From assembly GCF_003710915.1 (NCBI RefSeq), contig NZ_RHHR01000007.1:62001-126000 (forward strand): DNA of 64,000 nt. The letters run 5' to 3'. Both the position numbers and the translations under genes were made by a program. Of this stretch, positions 57,294 to 64,000 are shown piece by piece. The DNA is from Brevibacillus invocatus (GTDB lineage Bacteria; Bacillota; Bacilli; Brevibacillales; Brevibacillaceae). Positions within the stretch are counted from its first letter, which is position 1; the number at the start of each line of letters is the position of its first letter. A model generated the notes under the pieces. That model was given only the letters and a program-made list of their open reading frames with translations. It was not told the DNA's origin and made no database searches.

Positions 57294-57665
57294 TTAAAAA
57301 GCATATTCGATGTGCTGGATCTGCGTAGTCTTGTCCTTTAGATCTCCGGTTGGGCAATGGATCGCGATAACATCCATGCGGAAGGCTGGAAATGAGTGTG
57401 AGTGGCTCTGCAAGTACGAAAGGGCTAGCTCCCGCAGTTTGTTTCTTTTTCTCCAGGTGACAGATTCTCCTGCCGTACCATATGTAGGTTGCGTTCTCGT
57501 CCGAACCTCGACGAAGACCAGCGTATGCCCATCAAGTGCAATGATGTCGATCTCGCCCTGTCGGGAACGCACATTTCTGTCCAGAATGTGATAGCCCTTT
57601 TCCTGTAAAAAAAGACCTGCAAGCTCTTCACCTTTTTGTCCCAGGATTCGCCTTTTGTCCCTCAT
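57294..57665 (-). CDS. yraN: YraN family (UPF0102) predicted nuclease
   Basis: 123 aa with the restriction-endonuclease-like motifs GEELAGLFLQEKGYHIL, GEIDIIALDG and LVFVEVRTR. UPF0102 proteins occur beside rnhB in many genomes and may act in DNA or RNA repair; activity is not established. It starts at the base before ylqH's stop. Confidence 0.9.
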   Translation of the reverse strand: MRDKRRILGQKGEELAGLFLQEKGYHILDRNVRSRQGEIDIIALDGHTLVFVEVRTRTQPTYGTAGESVTWRKRNKLRELALSYLQSHSHSFPAFRMDVIAIHCPTGDLKDKTTQIQHIEYAF

Positions 57666-57959
57666 CTATTTCTTTTTTCCTCCCTTATCCAAGCGGTATA
57701 CAAAAGCAAGGACTTCCGCTACAACCTGATACAACTCCGGAGGAATTTGTTGGTTCAAGTCCAGCTTGCCCAGTACTTCAACCAGCGAAGGATCCTCCTG
57801 AACAGGAACGTTGTTGTCCTTGGCAGCTTTCAAAATATTCTCGGCGATGTAGCCAGTTCCCTTGGCCACCACTCGGGGCGCTTCCATCGTTCCGGCCTGA
57901 TATTTGAGCGCTACCGCCTGTTTGCGCATATGCTTGTCTGGAGCAGTCTCCTGATTCAT
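57666..57959 (-). CDS. ylqH: YlqH, FlhB C-terminal domain homologue
   Basis: 97 aa covering only the cytoplasmic part of FlhB (AVALKYQAGTMEAPRVVAKG ... IPPELYQVVAEVLAFVYRL). No NPTH motif, so it cannot self-cleave. The family occurs in Bacillota next to ylqG and can support export switching. ATG overlaps ylqG stop (ATGA). Confidence 0.92.
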   Translation of the reverse strand: MNQETAPDKHMRKQAVALKYQAGTMEAPRVVAKGTGYIAENILKAAKDNNVPVQEDPSLVEVLGKLDLNQQIPPELYQVVAEVLAFVYRLDKGGKKK

Positions 57960-59869
57960 ACTCGCAGGTCCACCCCTTTGTAATCGGTCATCAGGGTAGC
58001 CTTTGCGGCAGACACTGTGGTCGATTTACCCTGCTGCTCAGGAATGGGTTGTACGCGCATCGAGGATAACGAGTAGCCAATCTCTTGAAGCTGATCGGTG
58101 AATCCTCCCTTGATGACATGGGCCAATGCTTCTATTCCAGGGGTGTCATTAAAAATTTGAAGATTGACGATTTTTTTGACAATGTTCACATCGATCATGG
58201 TCGTACCTAATGCTTGCAGATTGAGATGGAAGAATAGTCGGCAGTTCTCTGCATCCAAATGGCCTGAGCCTTTTTTCTTGGATTCGATTTGTACGTACGC
58301 GGTTTCTTCGCCTTGCTCGGTTCGCAGAGGAATTTGCATCACGATTTGAGACAAGGATTGATTAGCTGGCTGCGTCAGCATGAGTTGTTGTCCTGTCACC
58401 TGCTGCAAAAGCTGGTCTGCAGCTTCACGCAATGCGACTGGTATGTTCGAATTGCTTTGCGTCAGCTGGAGCAGCATCGCTTTCACGCTCTCCATCTGCT
58501 TTTGGACACCAGCGTCCCAAGAGATTGACCCAGCTAGAGCTTGTCCCATCAATTCTCGTTCATGTGCGAATCCCAGTTGCTGAAACAGCTGCTGGATCGG
58601 ATTTGAACGGCCCGCAGTTTGCGCTGTATGAAGGTTTGCTTCGATTGGACGACTAACATTATCCGTCACAGGTTGCAGAGTAGATCCGACAACGCTTCCT
58701 TGTGCAGGCTGAGTGGTTTGCTGCACTTGTGTGGGTGTTACCGTACCTTCTCCGGCAAAAGCGCTGTTGGAACCTGTCGATGCAGTAGGATTAAAAACAG
58801 GCTGAACCGGAATTTGTCCTGGTGGACTCTGGCTTTGCAATGGATTGCTGTGGGAGCTGGCGACGCTTGGCTGACTTCCCATCGTCTGAACAGGCGGCAG
58901 CTGCATCATTACACCATGCTGCGTGTGAGGCGATCCCGCCTGCTGGGATGCTGCCTGATTAGCAGAAGCTGGCACATTTGTTGGCTGCTGGTTGCCTAGC
59001 TGCTGCGGTTGATTGACTTCATTGCCACGAATGCCGGAAGATTGCGCCGGTCTGTCCTGTTGTTCCACTTTTCCGTTATCTAGGATCTGTACAGGCAGAC
59101 CCGCTATTTTCTCTTTCAATTGGGTGACGAGCTGGCGTAGATCCCCGACAGTTGCCTGCACCGCTTGAGTCTGGCCTTGAACCTGACCTTGTGCTTGTGG
59201 CTGAGGCTGCACTTGTCCCTGTCCGGCCGAATTCGTAGCGCCTGAACCGACTTGTCCGGTTTGTGCAGGGGACAGATTCTCATTTACCTCCAAAAAAAGT
59301 GCGGCTTGCTGCAGAAAGTTTTGCATCAATGTGCTCATCGGACGCTCGGAAAAAAAAGCCTTGAGCCCCGCTACCGTATCAGGTGTCAGCGGCAAATTTC
59401 GCTTCATAGCTGTCATGAAGGCTTGAATCGTCGCATTGTCCAAGCCCAGCTTTTGTGCCACCCCGGTAAAAGCCTGGACCGTCTCCTTGGTGACAGGCAG
59501 ATTCCCGTTCATCAAAGCCTGCACGATGGCTCGACTTTCTTTTGTTTCAGGCAACCCGAGTGAACGCATCAGTCCTTCCAACGTCGCCCCGCCCTTGCCT
59601 TTTCCCTCCGCAGGGGTGTCCAGAACCTTTAACGTGACGACATCAGATGAAGGCTGAACCTGCAGCCATGCCTTTTGACCAGGCTCCAGATTGGCTTCCA
59701 GTTTGGCCTGAACCTGAATGGGGCCGATCTGTACCAAAGCCATTTGATTCGGATAGTGCTTGATTACAGTGCCTTTGAATACCTGTCCCGGAGTAAGCTC
59801 AATCGGCTTGGGAGCAGCAACGTTTGCTTTCTGGGTCATCGATTGGATCAATTGCGATGGGGAAAACAT
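57956..59869 (-). CDS. ylqG: YlqG, FliK-like protein
   Basis: 637 aa. The N-terminal domain (about 1-105) has an OB-like start (FKGTVIKHYPNQMALVQIGP), followed by a helical section, a 250-residue Gln/Pro/Ser/Thr-rich linker and a C-terminal FliK-type domain (SQIVMQIPLRTEQGEETAYV ... FFHLNLQALGTTMIDVNIV). Its neighbour is the FlhB-like YlqH, so the pair mirrors FliK-FlhB. Probable role: hook-length control accessory or an export regulator; unproven. Confidence 0.88.
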   Translation of the reverse strand: MFSPSQLIQSMTQKANVAAPKPIELTPGQVFKGTVIKHYPNQMALVQIGPIQVQAKLEANLEPGQKAWLQVQPSSDVVTLKVLDTPAEGKGKGGATLEGLMRSLGLPETKESRAIVQALMNGNLPVTKETVQAFTGVAQKLGLDNATIQAFMTAMKRNLPLTPDTVAGLKAFFSERPMSTLMQNFLQQAALFLEVNENLSPAQTGQVGSGATNSAGQGQVQPQPQAQGQVQGQTQAVQATVGDLRQLVTQLKEKIAGLPVQILDNGKVEQQDRPAQSSGIRGNEVNQPQQLGNQQPTNVPASANQAASQQAGSPHTQHGVMMQLPPVQTMGSQPSVASSHSNPLQSQSPPGQIPVQPVFNPTASTGSNSAFAGEGTVTPTQVQQTTQPAQGSVVGSTLQPVTDNVSRPIEANLHTAQTAGRSNPIQQLFQQLGFAHERELMGQALAGSISWDAGVQKQMESVKAMLLQLTQSNSNIPVALREAADQLLQQVTGQQLMLTQPANQSLSQIVMQIPLRTEQGEETAYVQIESKKKGSGHLDAENCRLFFHLNLQALGTTMIDVNIVKKIVNLQIFNDTPGIEALAHVIKGGFTDQLQEIGYSLSSMRVQPIPEQQGKSTTVSAAKATLMTDYKGVDLRV

Positions 59870-59908
59870 GATGAATCTCCTCCTTTAAGACAGGGAACAA
59901 GGACTTCT

Positions 59909-60685
59909 TCACGCCTGCGCGGTTACTCCCGTAAAGGTCAACCGGTGAATGGGAGTAGGGCCATGACGCAAAATTGCAGCTAGGTGCTCTGCTGTTCCGT
60001 ATCCAGCGTGTTTTTCAAAACCGTATTCCGGGTATTGTCTCCCATACTCGGCCATCATTTTGTCTCGTGTGACTTTGGCTACGATCGATGCAGCTGCAAT
60101 CGAGACGCTTTTGGCGTCACCACCGATGATCGGCAACTGCTCACAGTCCAGTCCAGCTAACTGTACAGCGTCCAACAAACAAGCGTCCGGTTTGATCCCA
60201 GCATCCTCAATGGCGAGATGCATGGCTTCCTTCGTCGCTGCGAGAATGTTGATCTCGTCAATGCGTGGTGCATCCACAATGCCAATGCCGACAGCCCAGG
60301 CATCTCGCATGATCACTTCATAGAAGGCTTCCCTCGTCGCTGCTGGCACTTTTTTGGAATCATTCAATCCAGGCAAATAGAAATCAGGCGGCAGGCAAAC
60401 AGCACTTGCTACTACTGGCCCAGCAAGAGGACCGCGCCCTACTTCGTCTACTCCAAAAAGATGGACATGCCCTTTTTCACGCAGCATACGCTCATACTGC
60501 GTCATCTCCGTCCACATCCTGGCCAGCTTTTCCCGGCGAGCGGCAGCAGCCTCGATTTGCCGGACCAGGTCCTGCACGCCTTTACGCTGATCTGCTTTCA
60601 TCCATTCTAGAAAATCTTTAGGTACCTCGTCCAATTTTTCGATTTTTTCCCGTATTTCCTTTATCGACAGTTCCGCCAGTTCCAT
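59909..60685 (-). CDS. rnhB: Ribonuclease HII
   Basis: 258 aa. Removes misincorporated ribonucleotides and RNA-DNA hybrids. Catalytic motif GVDEVGRGPLAGPVVASAV (about residues 79-97), the second Asp/Glu set (LLDAVQLAG) and GGDAKSVSIAAASIVAKVTRD near 190. The first 70 residues are a helical N-terminal extension common in Bacillales. Confidence 0.96.
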   Translation of the reverse strand: MELAELSIKEIREKIEKLDEVPKDFLEWMKADQRKGVQDLVRQIEAAAARREKLARMWTEMTQYERMLREKGHVHLFGVDEVGRGPLAGPVVASAVCLPPDFYLPGLNDSKKVPAATREAFYEVIMRDAWAVGIGIVDAPRIDEINILAATKEAMHLAIEDAGIKPDACLLDAVQLAGLDCEQLPIIGGDAKSVSIAAASIVAKVTRDKMMAEYGRQYPEYGFEKHAGYGTAEHLAAILRHGPTPIHRLTFTGVTAQA

Positions 60686-60732
60686 TCACTCATTTCTCCT
60701 TATGTACGGTCCGATTCTCCTACTTGATACAG

Positions 60733-60767
60733 AAAAAAACCGCCTATCCAACAGATAGACAGTTTTC
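60733..60767 (-). terminator. Terminator after rbgA
   Basis: A stem formed by CTGTCTATC and GATAGGCGG (with G-U pairs) followed by seven T on the minus strand, 16 nt after the rbgA stop, before rnhB. Confidence 0.7.
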
Positions 60768-60782
60768 CGACAATGGCATCGC

Positions 60783-61676
60783 CTACTCGGGAAAGGATAC
60801 CGGCTTGCCAATCGGCTCTTCCATCTCCCAATCGATCGGACGCTCCAGTGTTACGCGTCCCAGCTTTCCAGAACGCAGCTCACGCAAAAACAGCTCAGCG
60901 GCTTTATCGTAGTCAATTTGTCCTCCAGACACGAGACAACCGCGTTTTTTGCCGATTTCCTCCAGCATGGTGACTTTATCCTCTGGCAGCTCCTTTAGCT
61001 TAAAGCGTTCTATGAGTCGTTCTGGATAGTAATGCATCATATACGCGATCACGAAGAGAGCTACTTCCGTAAAATCGATCAGCTCGTCTTTGATCGCTCC
61101 ACTGGCTGCCAATCGAAGACCAACCATTTGATCTTCAAACTTGGGCCATAAAATACCCGGCGTGTCCAGCAGCTCTAGCGTATCGCCCATCTTCACCCAT
61201 TGCTGAGCCTTGGTAACGGCGGGACGATCGCCAGTCTGGGCAACAGCCCGTTTTGACAAACGATTGATCAGCGAGGATTTTCCTACATTTGGGATACCCA
61301 AGATCATGATCCGGATCGCTCGTGCTTGCATGCCCTTCTCCGCCCGTTTCGCTAGCATTTCACTAGCCTGCTCTCGGCATAGCTCAGGCAGCTTGTTCAC
61401 GCCTTTTCCACTCAAAGCGTCAATCGGCAAGGTCCGAACCCCAAGTCCACGAAAATAGGAAATCCACTCTTCTGTCGCCTTTTCGTCCGCCAAATCCGCT
61501 TTATTCAACAAGATCAGCCTTGGTTTATCACTGACAATCTCATCAATCATCGGATTTCGACTCGATAAAGGAAGACGTGCATCCAACAGCTCGATAACCA
61601 CGTCAATCAAGGCCAGCTTTTCTGTTACCTGTCGTCGTGCTTTCGCCATATGTCCGGGAAACCATTGAATGGTCAT
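60783..61676 (-). CDS. rbgA: Ribosome biogenesis GTPase RbgA (YlqF)
   Basis: 297 aa, circularly permuted GTPase: NKADLAD (G4, about residue 57) precedes GIPNVGKSSLINRL (G1, about 128-141) and DTPGILWP (G3). Promotes late maturation of the 50S subunit. N-terminal WFPGHMAKARRQVTEKL is typical. Confidence 0.96.
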   Translation of the reverse strand: MTIQWFPGHMAKARRQVTEKLALIDVVIELLDARLPLSSRNPMIDEIVSDKPRLILLNKADLADEKATEEWISYFRGLGVRTLPIDALSGKGVNKLPELCREQASEMLAKRAEKGMQARAIRIMILGIPNVGKSSLINRLSKRAVAQTGDRPAVTKAQQWVKMGDTLELLDTPGILWPKFEDQMVGLRLAASGAIKDELIDFTEVALFVIAYMMHYYPERLIERFKLKELPEDKVTMLEEIGKKRGCLVSGGQIDYDKAAELFLRELRSGKLGRVTLERPIDWEMEEPIGKPVSFPE

Positions 61677-61707
61677 GATGTCTCACCTGCCTTGAAATTG
61701 ACTTTTT

Positions 61708-62271
61708 TCAACGTGTCATCCGAATTTGTCCGATCGGCCAAAATGTGAATTCGGCACGGCCAACCACTGTGCTGGTCGCGATTGGACCGATCACGCGGCT
61801 ATCCTCACTGTTCAATCGGTTGTCACCCATGACGAACAAGTGTCCCTCTGGAACCTCTACAGGCGGGAAATCATGGGTAAAATGAAGCTCCCCCTGTTCC
61901 TTTGCCCGTTCTTCTTTTCGCTCTAGATAAGGTTCTTCTACTATTTTACCATTCACCAGTAGCTGATCATCCTTTACTTCTACACGATCGCCTGCTACAG
62001 CAATGACCCGTTTGATGTAATCACGCGTTTCATCCGCATGAAAGACGATGATCTCCCCTGGCTTAGGGTCTTGAATCAAATAAATGGCTTTATTGACAAC
62101 GAGTTTTTCATTGTTATGTAAGGTGGTTTCCATCGAAGCGCCCTGAACGATAAACGGGGCAAACAGGAACGTACGAATGAGAAGGGCTAAGAGTATCGCA
62201 ATGACAAGCGCCTTGATCCATTCCCATGACTCGTTTTTCTTAGCGCGGCTGGAGGTTACTTCTTCACTCAT
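61708..62271 (-). CDS. lepB: Signal peptidase I
   Basis: 187 aa type I signal peptidase: one N-terminal transmembrane helix (about residues 18-42), catalytic Ser46 (VQGASMETT), Lys87 (YIKRVIAVAGD) and GDNRLNSEDSR (about 153-163). Removes signal peptides at the outer membrane face. Located just after the repeat cluster 62312-62567. B. subtilis has no lepB here. Confidence 0.96.
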   Translation of the reverse strand: MSEEVTSSRAKKNESWEWIKALVIAILLALLIRTFLFAPFIVQGASMETTLHNNEKLVVNKAIYLIQDPKPGEIIVFHADETRDYIKRVIAVAGDRVEVKDDQLLVNGKIVEEPYLERKEERAKEQGELHFTHDFPPVEVPEGHLFVMGDNRLNSEDSRVIGPIATSTVVGRAEFTFWPIGQIRMTR

Positions 62272-62311
62272 CTATGATCCTCCTCAAGCAAGCTTGTCTA
62301 CCCTTGAAACG

Positions 62312-62384
62312 GTAAGAAAACCTCTATCGAGGCCATTTCAATGACGTGCGACCGCGTTTTAGAGGTAGGTTATTCTTGCAGTAT
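62312..62384. repeat. Intergenic repeat copy 1 (73 bp)
   Basis: Starts GTAAGAAAACCTCTATCGAG and ends TTATTCTTGCAGTAT. Contains ACCTCTA...TAGAGGT as a stem. Identical in length to copy 2. Confidence 0.85.
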
Positions 62385-62424
62385 CGGGACGTTTTACTCA
62401 CAGAAGTTTATACTTTCCGATACT

Positions 62425-62497
62425 GTAAGAAAACCTCTATCGAGGCCATTTCAATGACGTGCGACCGCGTTTTAGAGGTAGGTTATTCTTGCAGTAT
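62425..62497. repeat. Intergenic repeat copy 2 (73 bp)
   Basis: Appears identical to copy 1, 113 bp downstream of it. Between them CAGTATCGG (62379-62387) and CCGATACTG (62417-62425) form another inverted pair. Confidence 0.85.
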
Positions 62498-62567
62498 AAC
62501 CTCTATCGTGACCACCTCACCCGGAGGCAGCCGCTTGTAGAGGCAGGCTACTCTTGCCGAATCGGGG
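62498..62567. repeat. Intergenic repeat copy 3 (diverged)
   Basis: Begins AACCTCTATCGTGACCACCT and keeps the CTTGTAGAGGCAGGCTACTCTTG end, but the centre has diverged (contains CACCCGGAGGCAGCC). The whole cluster occupies most of the 382-nt gap between rplS and lepB; no gene is evident in it. Confidence 0.75.
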
Positions 62568-62601
62568 AAATCACTCGGAGGAGTGTTCTTATCCGATATT
62601 G

Positions 62602-62635
62602 AAAAAAAGGCCTGGCTTGCAGGCCAGTGCCTTTT
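62602..62635 (-). terminator. Terminator after rplS
   Basis: On the minus strand AAAGGCACTGGCCTGC-AAGCCAGGCC then seven T. Starts about 20 nt after the rplS stop. Confidence 0.88.
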
Positions 62636-62653
62636 CTATGGGTGAACAAACGC

Positions 62654-63001
62654 TTATCGGCGAATTTCCTTAATGCGAGCTGCTTTACCCACACGGTCAC
62701 GCAGATAGTACAGTTTCGCGCGACGCACTTTACCATGACGCACGATCTCGATCTTGTCGATCTTAGGCGTGTGCACCGGGAACGTACGCTCAACACCTAC
62801 GCCGTAAGAAATCTTACGAGCAGTAAAGGTTTCGCTAATACCAGTACCACGACGACGAATAACTACGCCTTCGAACAACTGGATACGCTCACGCTGACCC
62901 TCGATAACCTTAACGTGTACACGTACAGTGTCACCAGGTCGGAACGCAGGAATGTCCTGTTTCAATTGCTCTTTTTCCAATTCACGGATCACTTGGTTCA
63001 T
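62654..63001 (-). CDS. rplS: 50S ribosomal protein L19
   Basis: 115 aa. [20 protein letters not shown] and [20 protein letters not shown] are L19 signatures. Located at the 30S-50S interface. AAGGAGGG about 7 nt upstream. Its own promoter and a structured leader lie upstream, and a terminator follows. Confidence 0.97.
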   Translation of the reverse strand: MNQVIRELEKEQLKQDIPAFRPGDTVRVHVKVIEGQRERIQLFEGVVIRRRGTGISETFTARKISYGVGVERTFPVHTPKIDKIEIVRHGKVRRAKLYYLRDRVGKAARIKEIRR

Positions 63002-63014
63002 TTAAATTCCCTCC

Positions 63015-63110
63015 TTCCGATCAGACGTTCTTACTCGCCTATAATAGTGATTCAGTCTCATGGGACTGAGGAACGAGTAGCGGACCGCCTTAGTCAGCGG
63101 GCAAAATTGC
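63015..63110 (-). promoter_or_regulatory. Structured 5' leader of rplS (L19-leader-like)
   Basis: Between the promoter and the Shine-Dalgarno the minus strand can form CCGC..GCGG, TCAGTC..GACTGA and TACTCG..CGAGTA pairings. Bacillales rplS genes are known to carry an L19 leader RNA involved in autoregulation; assignment here is by position and pairing, not by a covariance model. Confidence 0.55.
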
Positions 63111-63120
63111 CACAAGAAAT

Positions 63121-63149
63121 ATAGTACCATATGGGCTGGCAATTCACAA
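63121..63149 (-). promoter_or_regulatory. Sigma-A-type promoter for rplS
   Basis: On the minus strand TTGTGA (63144-63149), a 17-nt spacer and TACTAT (63121-63126). It lies just beyond the trmD stop. Confidence 0.7.
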
Positions 63150-63157
63150 GGTAAATT

Positions 63158-63904
63158 CTAGAGTTTGTCCTGCATTTTTTTCTCTTCCTCGATTTCCTTC
63201 AGCCACTTTTTCATCTCTGTCGTCAATTCCAGCTTCTCAAGTAAATCAGGTCTGCGCTCGTAGGTACGCCGCAGCGACTCCTTCAGACGCCAATTGACGA
63301 TATTGGCATGATGACCGGACAATAGAATATCGGGTACCTTCCAGCCGCGAAATTCTGCTGGCCTCGTGTAATGCGGATATTCCAGTAGGCCTGTAGAGAA
63401 GGAATCCTCTACAGCTGATGTCTGGTTTCCGAGAGCTCCGGGCTGCAGGCGCACGACACTGTCGATCACGACCATGGCGGCAAGCTCTCCGCCAGTCAGG
63501 ACGTAGTCCCCGATCGAAATCTCGTCCGTAACAAGGTGTTCACGGATGCGCTCATCATATCCTTCATAATGCCCGCAAATAAAGACGAGATGCTCTTCCA
63601 TCGACAGTTCTTCCGCCAGTTTTTGGTTGTACGGCACCCCTTGTGGACACATGAGGATGACACGAGGCTTCTTCTCTCCTGCCACCGCTTCAACTGCACG
63701 AAACAGTGGCTCAGGCTTTAGGACCATGCCGCCCCCTCCGCCATAAGGCGTATCATCCACGGTTCCATGCTTGCTTTCTGAGAAATCGCGAAAATTGTTC
63801 ACTTCAAACTGAACAATCCCTTTTTCCTGCGCTTTGCCCAGAATGCTGCTGGAAAGCACACCAGAAAACATCTCTGGAAAAAGCGTAAGAATGTTAATCT
63901 GCAT
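63158..63904 (-). CDS. trmD: tRNA (guanine37-N1)-methyltransferase TrmD
   Basis: 248 aa SPOUT enzyme methylating G37. [20 protein letters not shown] at the N-terminus, [20 protein letters not shown] and the trefoil-knot segment [20 protein letters not shown] (about 132-151) are diagnostic. ATG 63904 with GAGGAGGGCCC upstream; starts 12 nt after rimM. Confidence 0.97.
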   Translation of the reverse strand: MQINILTLFPEMFSGVLSSSILGKAQEKGIVQFEVNNFRDFSESKHGTVDDTPYGGGGGMVLKPEPLFRAVEAVAGEKKPRVILMCPQGVPYNQKLAEELSMEEHLVFICGHYEGYDERIREHLVTDEISIGDYVLTGGELAAMVVIDSVVRLQPGALGNQTSAVEDSFSTGLLEYPHYTRPAEFRGWKVPDILLSGHHANIVNWRLKESLRRTYERRPDLLEKLELTTEMKKWLKEIEEEKKMQDKL

Positions 63905-63916
63905 GAAGGGCCCTCC

Positions 63917-64000
63917 TCACAACAAGCCTTCCATCAAATGACAGACCACTCGCTTGTTCGCAACATCGACTTCTTTGATGCAATCATCTATGTACGGCAG
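63917..64000 (-). CDS. rimM: Ribosome maturation factor RimM, C-terminal end (partial)
   Basis: Last 27 codons only, running off the right edge. LPYIDDCIKEVDVANKRVVC then ...HLMEGLL and a TGA stop match the conserved RimM end (L-P-x-I-x-x-V-...-L-L-E-G-L-L). Position before trmD supports the call. Confidence 0.85.
   Translation of the reverse strand: MPYIDDCIKEVDVANKRVVCHLMEGLL

Noticed and set aside
62312-62567. Possible CRISPR array
   Set aside because: Repeats are 73 bp with one 40-bp separation, only three copies and no cas genes; a hairpin-type intergenic repeat fits better.

Overview
The window looks like a chromosomal segment of an endospore-forming Gram-positive bacterium of the Bacillales, most probably Brevibacillus or a close relative. 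The evidence is the gene order, which follows the well known Bacillus subtilis block rimM-trmD-rplS-rbgA-rnhB-ylqG-ylqH-(sucCD)-dprA-topA-trmFO-xerC(codV)-hslV-hslU-codY-flgB...(fla/che operon)...sigD-swrB-rpsB-tsf-pyrH-frr-uppS, together with Bacillota-type markers (CodY, SigD, CheC, CheD, FliY). The genus call is an inference from gene content, not from a search. Nearly every gene lies on the minus strand, so the biological order runs from high to low coordinates.

Region by region in transcription order: 64000-57294 holds rimM (partial), trmD, rplS with its own promoter and leader, a repeat cluster, lepB, rbgA, rnhB and the flagellar-like pair ylqG/ylqH plus yraN. From 57293 to about 46000 lies an accessory island inserted into the otherwise conserved ylqH-sucC interval. 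It carries a secreted seven-domain Ig-like (Big_2) protein, a decayed IS4-type element flanked by a degenerate second copy of the comM 5' end, intact comM, a plus-strand chagasin-type protease inhibitor, a three-gene cyclic-di-GMP cassette (EAL, unknown, CBS-GGDEF) with a perfect inverted pair of Spo0A-box-like sequences at its promoter, YbjQ and SCP2 proteins, an AlbA_2 protein and a lipoprotein. From 45827 to 35092 come sucCD, dprA, topA, trmFO and the xerC-hslV-hslU-codY unit.

From 34719 to 4209 runs a roughly 30-kb fla/che operon. It encodes the rod and basal body (flgB, flgC, fliE, fliF), switch (fliG, fliM, fliY), export apparatus (fliH, fliI, fliJ, fliO, fliP, fliQ, fliR, flhB, flhA), hook (fliK, flgE), placement (flhF, flhG), chemotaxis (cheY, B, A, W, C, D), sigD, a FapA/DUF342 protein and a SwrB-like protein. 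flgD, the hook-cap gene normally found next to fliK, is absent. A 170-nt hairpin-rich untranslated stretch sits just before flgE. A small conserved-looking gene between fapA and swrB is interrupted by a reading-frame change at an A8 tract that matches a -1 slippery sequence.

The left end, 4013-5, is the translation and lipid block rpsB, tsf, pyrH, frr, uppS, with a clear promoter for rpsB, a terminator after it, and a separate promoter for tsf. No tRNA, rRNA or CRISPR array was seen.
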